From Spiroplasma apis B31 (GTDB lineage: Bacteria; Bacillota_I; Bacilli_A; Mycoplasmatales; Mycoplasmataceae), in assembly GCF_000500935.1 (NCBI RefSeq), contig NC_022998.1, positions 992,001 to 1,056,000 of the forward strand: 64,000 nt of DNA, in the 5' to 3' direction. Of the stretch, positions 56,443 to 64,000 are shown one piece after another; the stretch's first letter is position 1, and every line of letters begins with the position of its first letter. The notes beneath the pieces were generated by a model. That model ran no database searches. It was not told where the DNA came from and worked only from the letters and a program-made list of their open reading frames with translations. The position numbers and the translations under genes were made by a program.

Positions 56443-57389
56443 TAAATATATTTTGTCAAGTATACAAAATGTTTTTTATAAGAATACTTCAACCAAGTTT
56501 GAAGTATTTTTTTTCATAATTTGAAATCTAAATAAGCATATGCTGGAGGGCTCTTGTGTTTAATCATTATTCTTTCATAATTGTAAAATTCTATATAATT
56601 GTCGATTGCTAATTTCAACTTGAGAAACTCATCCTGCTTTAGTTTTATTTTTCACTCTTCTTTTAATGATGAAAAAAAGGTTTCACACATCCCATTATCA
56701 ATAGAATTACCTGGTCTAGATAATGATATTATAATATTATTTTTTTTAGCATAACGCTTTGCAAATATAGATGTATATTGATTTCCGTTATCAGAATGGA
56801 TAATAAGTTTCTTAGATAGATCTTGTCTATGAAGCGAAGCTTTCTCAAGTGTTTTTCTGTAAATATCTATGTCATTTTTTAAAGATACCTCATGACCTAC
56901 TATGAATCCAGTGTTTGCGTCTTTCAAAACACTTAAATATGCAAATTTTTTATTGAAAGGTATATATGTAATATCTGTAACTCAAAGCTCATTTTTTGAA
57001 TACAAAGATCAATTTCTATTAACATGATTAGGACCATAAGTTATTTTTTTGACTTCTTTCGGTTTTCTATACATCTTTTTTATTCTTATAACTGAATATA
57101 AATTAAATAATTTCATTATTCTTGCAACTTTAGATTGACTTACTACTATGCCTTGATTATTTAAAATTATTTTTATTCTGGGTGCACCATAAATGCCATT
57201 GTTTATCATGAATATATTTTTTATTTTATATGCTAAGTCCATATCTATTTTTATTTCATAATCCGGTTTATTTTTACCACATCAGCGATAATAACTCGCT
57301 CTTGTGACATTAAATAATTTACATAAAGAAAGAACCGTGTATTTGTTATTATATTTATCTATAGTTTTGTAATACTTTATAATTTTTTT
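56439..57389 (-). CDS. IS3-family OrfB transposase part, copy 2
   Basis: Same protein as in copy 1 as far as I compared, with the DDE residues intact. Here the first codon completed by the target sequence is TAG, so the protein ends right at the element border, without the 67-residue tail of copy 1. The start given is the slippery A-run in the -1 frame. Confidence 0.8.
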
Positions 57390-57798
57390 TCTGAATTCTC
57401 CATCAGTTCATTGAACTTTTTTAAAACCTCATTCTCCATTTCTAATCATTTCAATTTTTTATTAAGTTCTGCAATTTTCTTATCTTTTGGATCTTTTGAA
57501 TTGATTCTAATCTTTCCGTTGTGCTTATTGTGTTTTCCAGTTTTTGAAATAAGCGATTCATCACCAAAAACTTCTCAATCTACACACATTCTTCTAACTG
57601 TTGAATATGAAATATTGTACATTTTTGATAGGTCTTTATAAGATAAATTTTGATCAAAATGCTTGATAATCAACTCTTTTTTAGTCTCAAAATTTAGGAT
57701 GTTTGATTTGTTTCCTTTTAAATTAGCCATTTAAAAAATTCTCCTTGTATAATTTTATGTTTTTTTTAACATAATGTATACTTAGAGAATTATATTCA
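56443..57798 (-). mobile_element. IS3-family insertion sequence, copy 2
   Basis: Element in inverted orientation relative to copy 1 and, as far as I could compare, identical over 1356 bp. Flanked by 13-bp direct repeats. Inserted in the shared terminator hairpin between pepO and the DUF1600 gene; joining the two flanks restores ATGCCTTAG-CTTGAA-CTAGGGCAT with T-run. Confidence 0.9.
57377..57730 (-). CDS. IS3-family OrfA, copy 2
   Basis: Protein of 117 residues, the same helix-turn-helix and leucine-zipper protein as in copy 1, ending at the slippery A-run. Confidence 0.9.
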
Positions 57799-57811
57799 TA
57801 GCTTGAACTAG
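57799..57811. repeat. Target duplication of IS copy 2, right
   Basis: TAGCTTGAACTAG; contains the TAG stop codon of the minus-strand DUF1600 gene (57808-57810). Confidence 0.85.
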
Positions 57812-59130
57812 GGCATTTTTTTATTGTCTTTATTTTGTAAACTTTCAATAATTTGCTCATACCTTTTGTAATCATTGTTTGAAATAAGGACTCCTTTTTT
57901 CACAAGTTTTTGCAATCTCTTAGCTTCCCTTAAGTTATGTTTTACGAAACTCCTATCCATTGTGCTAAGAGTATTTAATAGATCATTCAACGCTTCTTTA
58001 TTCCGCTTCGCTTCTAATCGAGTTTTGCTTTTTTGCAATCTTTCGTTAACTCGTGTTTTTTTAAGCTCGCTCTTATATTCCTCTAACTTCTTTTTTCTCT
58101 CTGTTTTACTAAGAGTTTTTAAAGAAGTTTTTCAGTTTCTCAACTCAGTATTTGTATGTATTAATAATATTTTTAAATAAAACATCATATTTTTCTTGTT
58201 TAACTTTTCGATTTTTATTCTATAATCGTGTTCTTCTTTTGAAAGAAGATTCTCATTTATATCATGTCAACGATAAAACTTTTTGTTATTTCAATTTAAA
58301 TAGAACAATTGTGCAGTGATAACAATTGCACTAATGCAAAAGCAAGCTAAAGCAAAAATCAGAATTGCGTGTGTTTGGGAAATATTATTAGTTGGGAATC
58401 AAACATTACCATTTACATCTTTTAAAGTATAGTTAGTATGCAAATTCATAAACCAATACGGAAATCACATTTGAGAAGTATAGGGATTGGCATTTTGAAT
58501 TGAACCTGCTTTATCTCCAAATATTTTTTCCCAACTGCTAACTCAGTGACCATTGTTATAAGTATATATATTCGAGAAGAATTTTGGTCCGTATAACCTG
58601 AATCTATATTCTCCACGAATCATGGCGTAACAAAGATAACCTAATGGGTAAAGAGTTATCCCATACATTGATAATTTACCATGTTCTCGGAAACTATAAT
58701 AATAGTCACCAGAAGATATCATGAAATAATAAATCATTATAGAAGGAATTATCAAGTGTAGGATAATTGTTGAAACTCAATTAGCTTTTTGATAAGACCC
58801 AAACTCATCTTTTGATGAGACTAAACCAAGTCAAAAAACAAACATAGTAGTTGTAATATATACTGTGATAGCAAGTTCGATACCGAATGGAGGTTTTTTA
58901 TTATACGCTTCCTTTAAGCACAATGCAAAAATTAAGTAAAAAACAACTAAATAATTTGATTGAGTAGTAAAGAAAGAGTAATATATATTCAATCTTTCTA
59001 TTGTCGGTAAACTTGATACATTTTTTTTAGGAATATATATTTGAAATAAAAAATCAAGTATCAAAAACGCAATCATAAAAATTAAAAGAACCATTTTTAT
59101 TGAAAACTCTAAATTTCTATTTATCTTCAC
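57808..59130 (-). CDS. DUF1600-type membrane protein
   Basis: Protein of 440 residues. About six membrane helices in the first 330 residues include IYYSFFTTQSNYLVVFYLIF, whose FTTQSN motif is typical of DUF1600 and Pr6Pr-type membrane proteins. The last 110 residues are a basic cytoplasmic coiled coil (KTERKKKLEEYKSELKKTR..). The start is GTG 59130 with AAAGGAG. Many TGA-Trp. The stop codon lies in the terminator hairpin now split by the IS. Function unknown. Confidence 0.75.
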
Positions 59131-59262
59131 ATTTACGTACTCCTTTACTTTTGCTAAAAATTATTCTTGAAGAAAGCTAATTTCACTAAACTAATATAAA
59201 AATTATACACCTAGATATATATTTTAACGAATGAACAAATAAAATTACAAGCCTTACAAAAG

Positions 59263-59286
59263 AAAAAACTCAGCAACCTGAGTTTC
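59263..59286 (-). terminator. Terminator of coaD-pta-ackA
   Basis: AAACTCAG-GTTG-CTGAGTTT followed by T-run on the minus strand, just past the ackA stop. Confidence 0.8.
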
Positions 59287-59291
59287 TTATT

Positions 59292-60482
59292 TTATAAAAA
59301 TTTTAAAGTTTCCTTGCAAATCATTAACTCTTCATCAGTACGCATTTTGAGTATTTTGTATAATGATTTAGCCGATGATATTTCTAAATGTTCATCATAA
59401 GATTTTAAATTTTGATCTTCATCTATATCCAACGGTATGATGTTAATTTTGTCTATTACTCCGCTTCTTACATCTGCAGCATTCTCGCCAATTCCAGCTG
59501 TAAACACAATTGCATCAACACTCCCGTTTAACTGATTTGTATACTTAATGATGAAATCAGCAATTTTTTGCGTATATAAATCTAATGCCATTGTGGCTTG
59601 TTTGTCTCCATTTTGAATGGCTTCTGTTATGTCTCTCATATCACTAGATATTCCCGAAAGACCTAATATACCAGACTTTTTGTTTAGTATGTCAGTTATC
59701 TCTTCAACATTCTTGTCCAACTGTTTAGCCATATATTGTAAAATTGATGGATCAATGTCACCGGTTCTTGTTCCCATTATAAGACCTGCTAGGGGTGTTA
59801 AACCCATAGTTGTATCAAAAGATTTACCCTCTTTAATACAACACATGCTAGCACCGTTACCTAAATGGCATACAATTAAGTTTAAATTTTCCTTATCTTT
59901 TTTTAATACCTCGGACATTTTTTCGGTTATATATTGATAACTAATTCCGTGAAAACCGTATTTTCTTAGGGAGAAATCTTTAAATCAAGAATAGGGAGTT
60001 GCATATAAATAGTTTTCTCTTGGCATAGTTTGATGAAAAGCGGTATCAAAACAACCCACAAGTTTTGCCCTACCCAGTTTCTTTTCAAAAGCTGTAATTG
60101 CTGTGAGAGCCCCAGGGTTATGTAATGGTGCTAGTTTGATATTTTCCTCGATTATTTTTTTATTTTCTTCTGTAAGTTCAACAGATCTTAAAATCTTATT
60201 TCCACCATGAACTACTCTGAAACCAATTCCCTTTATATCATCAAAATCTTTTATTAAGTTTAACTCTTTGAATCTTACTAGTATAGATTGAACAGCATCG
60301 TCGTGATTTTTCATTGAATCATCGAATTCAAACTTATCGGTTTTTGTTTTGATAATCAACCTACCATCAACATTAATTCTTTCTGCTATCCCCTCTACTA
60401 TAGATATAGGATTATTTAAGTTTGAAGTATCAAAAAGCTTAAACTTTATAGAACTACTTCCTGCATTTACTATTAAAATCAT
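59292..60482 (-). CDS. ackA: Acetate kinase
   Basis: Protein of 396 residues. It converts acetyl phosphate and ADP to acetate and ATP. Motifs: LIVNAGSSSIKFKLF, FRVVHGG, CFDTAFHQTMP, RKYGFHGISYQYI, CHLGNGASM and VFTAGIGENAADVR. Two TGA-Trp. The start overlaps the pta stop (TAATG). Confidence 0.97.
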
Positions 60483-61465
60483 TAATTAATTTCTCCATTT
60501 CTTTGTAAGGCTTGAAAAAGTGTTACTATGGATGTTTCATATATATCCTGAAATGTGGCTCCTCTTGAAAGATCATTTACAGGCTTATTCAAACCTAATA
60601 TAAAGGGGCCGGATGCTTTGTATCCTCCCATTCTTTGTGCGATTTTATAGCCAATATTCCCAGAATTTAGGTCTGGAAAAACCATAACATCCGGTTTTTC
60701 TTTAGTAATTTTTGAGCATGAATATTTTTTATCTCTTACCTTTTTTACATAGGCGGAATCGAATTGCATTTCACCATCAAAAATAAAATCATTATTGGTT
60801 TTTTCATTCAATATATTGACAGCCTCTTTTACTTTCTCTACCATTTGACCACTACCAGATGAATTAGTTGAGTAACTTAATAAGGATACCTGGACATCCT
60901 TAACGTTCATATCTTTAGCAAAGTTTGCGGCCATAACAGAAATCTCAGCAAGCTGTCTTGGTGATGGGTCTACATTTAATGCACAATCAGTAAAGATTAT
61001 TTGTTCTTCGTCTTTTGAAAGAATAAGAACTGAAGAAGCAATAGAATAACTATCAGAAGTTTTTATGATTTGTAATGTAGGTCTTAAAGTATCTGCAGTA
61101 GTGTAACTCAAACCACAAACCATACAATCAGCCTCTCCTAACTTAACAAGTAATGCTCCAAAATAATTTCTTTTTGTAACTAAATTTAATGCTTCTTCTT
61201 CTGTAATCTTTCCTTTTCTTATCTCCATTAAGAGATTAACCATAGACTTGTCAACTTCTCCAACGATATAAGTTTTTATTTTGCTATTTAAAGTACTAGG
61301 TATTTCATTCTTATTGTCGTAAAGCAATATAACATTTGCAAGTTCTTCTTCTATAATTTTGTTTGCCACTTGAACTATCTCTGTTTCTGTTCCCTCAGGA
61401 AAAACGATAGTCTTTTTATTTTTATTTTTTTTTATTAAAACGTTTAAGTCACTTATAGAATACAT
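60482..61465 (-). CDS. pta: Phosphate acetyltransferase
   Basis: Protein of 327 residues, the short Pta form. It converts acetyl-CoA and phosphate to acetyl phosphate. Motifs: VFPEGTETEI at the N-terminus, GLSYTTADTLRPTLQ, FTDCALNVDPSPRQLAEI, SYSTNSSGSGQMVEKV and FPDLNSGNIGYKIAQRM. It is coupled to ackA and is 11 bases after coaD, giving a CoA-acetate operon. Confidence 0.96.
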   Translation of the reverse strand: MYSISDLNVLIKKNKNKKTIVFPEGTETEIVQVANKIIEEELANVILLYDNKNEIPSTLNSKIKTYIVGEVDKSMVNLLMEIRKGKITEEEALNLVTKRNYFGALLVKLGEADCMVCGLSYTTADTLRPTLQIIKTSDSYSIASSVLILSKDEEQIIFTDCALNVDPSPRQLAEISVMAANFAKDMNVKDVQVSLLSYSTNSSGSGQMVEKVKEAVNILNEKTNNDFIFDGEMQFDSAYVKKVRDKKYSCSKITKEKPDVMVFPDLNSGNIGYKIAQRMGGYKASGPFILGLNKPVNDLSRGATFQDIYETSIVTLFQALQRNGEIN

Positions 61466-61476
61466 TTATTTTCTCC

Positions 61477-61899
61477 TTACTTATATTTATAATCGTTAAT
61501 TTCTTTCAAACGTGTCGAAGAAATTTCTCTTTTGTTTGTATCAGCTATAAACAAGATTGTTTCTAAATCATGAAATATTTTTTTATTCGCATCTGCTAAT
61601 TCTATTTCATAGTCAAGGTCACTTTTATCTCTTATTCCTCTAATTAAGTAGTTTACACCTAAGTTCCGGGCAAATTCACCCGTCAAAACATCCTTGTTTT
61701 CTAAAACTATACAATTCCCCAAACCTTTTACACTTTCTTCTATTTGAGATCTTCTACTCGAAAGGTTAGGGTTTGTATTTTTAAAAATGTTTTTAGTTAT
61801 TACAATATAGACAACTTCAAAAAGCTTGCAGGCTTTTTTTAACACCTCTAAATGTCCTTCATGAAAAGGGTCAAAACTACCTGGGTAAATTGCTTTCAT
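61477..61899 (-). CDS. coaD: Phosphopantetheine adenylyltransferase
   Basis: Protein of 140 residues; family length is about 160, so the end is slightly short. It makes dephospho-CoA. Motifs: YPGSFDPFHEGHLEVLKKA (T/HxGH nucleotidyl-transfer site), RGIRDKSDLDYEIELADANK and ISSTRLKEI. Heads the coaD-pta-ackA operon and is divergent from coaX. Confidence 0.95.
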   Translation of the reverse strand: MKAIYPGSFDPFHEGHLEVLKKACKLFEVVYIVITKNIFKNTNPNLSSRRSQIEESVKGLGNCIVLENKDVLTGEFARNLGVNYLIRGIRDKSDLDYEIELADANKKIFHDLETILFIADTNKREISSTRLKEINDYKYK

Positions 61900-61998
61900 T
61901 AACTCACTCTCCTATATTTACTTTATTTTAAGACAAATATAGGAAAAAACTTTTTTATTATAAAATTTAGGTAAAATTATATTGTTTCGGAGGAAATT

Positions 61999-62763
61999 AT
62001 GAGACTTTTAATGATTGATATTGGAAATACAACTGTTGATATTAGATTGTGAGACTCAGAAACCAACATTACTAGCGAGGTATTCAAAGCATTATCTAAA
62101 AGTAATGAATACCGTTCTTCAAATATTATTATCAAAAAAATAGAAAGCTTAAAACTTTCTTTTGATGCTGTAATATACGTTTCAGTGGTACCTCAATGAA
62201 ACGATGTTGTTAGAGCACTAGCACATAAGAAAAAAGTTAAATTATATAATGTTAGAGAAGAAAAGTTAGTTACAAACGAGACTTTTTTAGTAGACGACGT
62301 TAGAAGAATTGGTGCTGACTTTATTGCTAATTATTTTGGAACCCTTAATAGTTACAACTATAAAAATTTTATTATCGTATCAATGGGTACCGCGACAACT
62401 TTATCGATTATTAATGATAAGAAATTTGTTGGTACAACAATTTCACCAGGTCTGGAATCAGGGATGAAAGGATTAATTCAAAATTGTGCATTATTAGAGA
62501 AACAAGATTATACATTATCTAACTTAAATTTTGGAAAAAACACATTTGACGCTATAAGTGTCGGAACCTATAACGGCCATTATTTAATGGTAAAAGGGCT
62601 TCTAAAAGAACTTACCAATTTCATGAATATTGATGGTGTTATATTTACGGGCGGATACGCCCTAACATATAAGAAAAATATCGAAACGGATAAGTTCATA
62701 TATGACGAATCACTCATTTTTAAGGGTCTTATATCAATCTTCTTGAGTCTCAACAAAAAGTAA
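61999..62763 (+). CDS. coaX: Type III pantothenate kinase
   Basis: Protein of 254 residues. It phosphorylates pantothenate, the first step to CoA. Motifs: LMIDIGNTTVDIRLW (ATP site), RRIGADFIANYF (GxDR region) and VSMGTATTLSII with GTTISPGLESGMKGL. CGGAGGAAATT precedes ATG. Two TGA-Trp. It is divergent from coaD and upstream of a putative vitamin transporter subunit. Confidence 0.94.
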
Positions 62764-62805
62764 AATTATAAAATTTATAATTAAAGATTATAAATTTTAT
62801 AATTT
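62763..62805 (+). repeat. Perfect 19-bp inverted repeat of only A and T
   Basis: The two 19-base arms (62763-62781 and 62787-62805) are exact complements around a 5-base loop. It touches the coaX stop and lies 5 bases before a TATAAT for the next gene. It may end coaX transcripts or act as an operator; no long T-run follows. Confidence 0.6.
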
Positions 62806-62809
62806 AGTA

Positions 62810-62815
62810 TATAAT
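62810..62815 (+). promoter_or_regulatory. Predicted -10 box of the His-rich membrane protein gene
   Basis: TATAAT lies 20 bases before the start codon. Confidence 0.45.
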
Positions 62816-62835
62816 TTTATCAGGAGGAATTAATA

Positions 62836-63687
62836 ATGAAAAAAGAACACAATGTTCCAGAACATAGCAATGAAGAGAAATTAAAAGATCATTATCATGG
62901 AAAACATCACTTTGACTCTAAAGGTCAACACGATGATATTGAAGATAAGGATTTTGCTTTCATAAACACTTTATTAATTACTGGTAAACGAAATATGATA
63001 TACAAACTTGTACTAGCAGGTTTTTTTATGGCCTTGGCATTTATTTGTACTATCTTAGACGGGTATATAGGAGAAAAGTTTTTAAGTATCCCTACTCCTG
63101 CGGGTATGATAAGTGTGCGTTACTTAGATGTGACAATCATAATATTATCTATTGGTAGTTTAGGACCAGTAATATCAAGCTTAGTAGCATTTGTTGTCCC
63201 TTATGTACATTTCGCTGTTCATTCGGAACACAGTATTTACTCAATAGTCTTAGATTCATTTGGATATGTCTTACTTATATGGCTAATGTGAACATTTTAT
63301 TATGTAATATCAAGGAATTCATACTACCATAAAGACCCTGTTAAAAAGAAAGACTTGTTTAAAAGATGAATGCCAATTATACCGTTTGTGCTAATTAGTT
63401 CGGCAATATTCGCATTTATAGTTGTTTTATCACTTTATTTGAGTGAAATAACAGGTGCTGAAGGTCACGATCACGAAGGTCACGATCACGAAGGTCACGA
63501 TCACGAAGGTCACGATCACGAAGGTCACGATCACGAAAATGAAGTTAATTGGGATTCATTTAAACAAAAATACTTTATTACATTTATAGTATTTTTCTTT
63601 ATTGAGGTTTTAAGATTTACAATAGTTTACGTCTTATATGCAGCAATAGAACCTAAATTAAAATTATTGAATCATAAATATAGATAA
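62836..63687 (+). CDS. ECF transporter S-component-like membrane protein with His-rich segments
   Basis: Protein of 283 residues. The N-terminal cytoplasmic part is His-rich (HYHGKHHFDSKGQHDD). Membrane helices follow, with MISVRYLDVTIIILSIGSLG and PVISSLVAFVVPYVHF resembling the conserved core of ECF S components. A loop with five GHDHE units (about residues 210-234) follows the fourth helix, and by the positive-inside rule (KKKDLFKR before, KLK at the end) it faces outward. Downstream of coaX it could be a pantothenate-type S component; the His loop would instead suggest metal handling. AGGAGG precedes ATG. Confidence 0.65.
63463..63537 (+). repeat. Five tandem 15-bp repeats encoding GHDHE
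   Basis: Unit GGTCACGATCACGAA five times without a mismatch, in frame within the membrane protein gene. Confidence 0.95.
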
Positions 63688-63732
63688 ACATCAAAAAAAC
63701 ACTTCTCGGAGTGCTTGAAGATGTTTTTTTTT
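63687..63732 (+). terminator. Terminator of the His-rich membrane protein gene
   Basis: AACATC..CACT-TCTCGG-AGTG..GATGTT followed by T-run. Confidence 0.75.
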
Positions 63733-63771
63733 ATTATAAAAATTTTTAGCATTTCAGTAGATTAAGTACTT

Positions 63772-63797
63772 AAAAAATACGCCTATCTGGGCGTATT
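63772..63797 (-). terminator. Terminator of adhE
   Basis: AATACGCC-CAGATA-GGCGTATT followed by TTTT on the minus strand. Confidence 0.8.
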
Positions 63798-63814
63798 ATT
63801 ACAAAAGCTTTATT

Positions 63815-64000
63815 CTATTTATCTTTCCCTAACTTTTTAATGGGTTTTCCATAATATGCATCTAAATAAATATTTTTGATATCTTCTATCAAGGGGTATC
63901 TTGGATTAGCACCAGTACATTGGTCGTCAAATGCATCCTCTGCCATACTATCCAATGATTCTAAGAATTTGTTTTCGTCTACTCCATACATTTTAAAAGA
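63815..64000 (-). CDS. adhE: Bifunctional aldehyde-alcohol dehydrogenase AdhE, C-terminal end only
   Basis: The last 61 residues, with the N-terminal part outside the window. FDDQCTGANPRYPLIEDIKN followed by IYLDAYYGK is the characteristic end of AdhE-type iron alcohol dehydrogenases (MAEDAFDDQC..). AdhE reduces acetyl-CoA to ethanol through acetaldehyde and would regenerate NAD in fermentation next to the Pta-AckA acetate route. Confidence 0.85.
   Translation of the reverse strand, partial: SFKMYGVDENKFLESLDSMAEDAFDDQCTGANPRYPLIEDIKNIYLDAYYGKPIKKLGKDK

Noticed and set aside
56401-56460. A one-base deletion in IS copy 2 and an altered PepO C-terminus
   Set aside because: Both would vanish together if my base count in this line is off by one. 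Equal IS lengths and the KVW ending favour the intact reading.
50058-57798. Composite transposon carrying the E2-like gene and pepO as cargo
   Set aside because: Each IS has its own, different 13-bp target duplication, which shows independent insertions into pre-existing terminators.
63463-63537. Tandem repeats as a CRISPR array
   Set aside because: The units are contiguous 15-bp coding repeats without spacers and no cas gene is present.
1-64000. Many genes appear broken by in-frame TGA, as if the region were full of pseudogenes
   Set aside because: TGA falls at conserved Trp positions in well-known enzymes, and a tRNA-Trp(UCA) is encoded. The genes are intact under table 4.

Overview
The window is a single AT-rich chromosome segment from a wall-less bacterium that reads UGA as tryptophan (translation table 4). 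Nearly every long reading frame is interrupted by in-frame TGA at conserved Trp positions. The window also encodes a tRNA-Trp with anticodon UCA next to one with CCA, which is the machinery needed for that code. Gene content (EzrA-like protein, FakA plus two DegV proteins, FtsX-type permease, DUF1600 protein, pta-ackA, no peptidoglycan genes) points to Mycoplasmatota of the Spiroplasma/Entomoplasma group. Spiroplasma is my best guess; no 16S gene is present to confirm it.

Layout. 1-1.5 kb: end-truncated FtsX-type permease. 1.6-12.4 kb: a block with the Bacillus subtilis order gmk-rsmB-rlmN-prpC-prkC-rsgA-rpe-thiN-(rpmB)-yloU-fakA, with rsmD upstream. 12.5-18.8 kb, plus strand: def, RNase J, an amino-acid permease, a secreted protein and a membrane protein. 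19-22.6 kb: a beta-rich unknown protein, then pgk, a Panacea (DUF4065) gene and gap on one strand. 22.7-31.6 kb: replication and repair genes (dnaI, dnaB-like, mutM, polA, dnaE). 31.7-36.3 kb: a membrane J-protein, thiI, ezrA-like and, divergently, rpsD behind a structured leader. 36.4-45.1 kb: SDR, pgsA, a lone DUF3800 gene, tyrS, ytxH/ytxG-like genes, two charged coiled-coil proteins, pncB and ytpR. 45.2-47 kb: two degV genes. 47.2-49.9 kb: two Trp tRNAs, a Fur-family gene, acpP, two unknown proteins and tRNA-His. 50-57.8 kb: two inverted copies of one IS3-family element enclosing an E2-like acyltransferase gene and an M13 peptidase gene. 57.8-64 kb: DUF1600 membrane protein, ackA-pta-coaD, coaX, a His-rich ECF-type membrane protein and the end of adhE.

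Functionally the window joins glycolysis (gap, pgk), acetate and ethanol fermentation (pta, ackA, adhE), CoA and NAD supply (coaX, coaD, pncB), fatty-acid uptake (FakA with DegV/FakB proteins), lipid head-group synthesis (pgsA), DNA replication and a Ser/Thr kinase-phosphatase pair.

Most unusual points: an E2 acyltransferase homologue that has lost both the lipoyl lysine and the catalytic histidine and carries a charged insert of roughly 600 residues; an IS3-family element whose two copies both sit inside rho-independent terminator hairpins with 13-bp target duplications; an orphan Panacea antitoxin-type gene inside the gap-pgk operon; a PrkC-type kinase that stops right after its membrane helix; and a membrane protein with a five-unit GHDHE repeat. 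Coordinates around 56401-56460 may be off by one base. I placed features there so that the two IS copies have equal length and PepO ends in the family-typical KVW.
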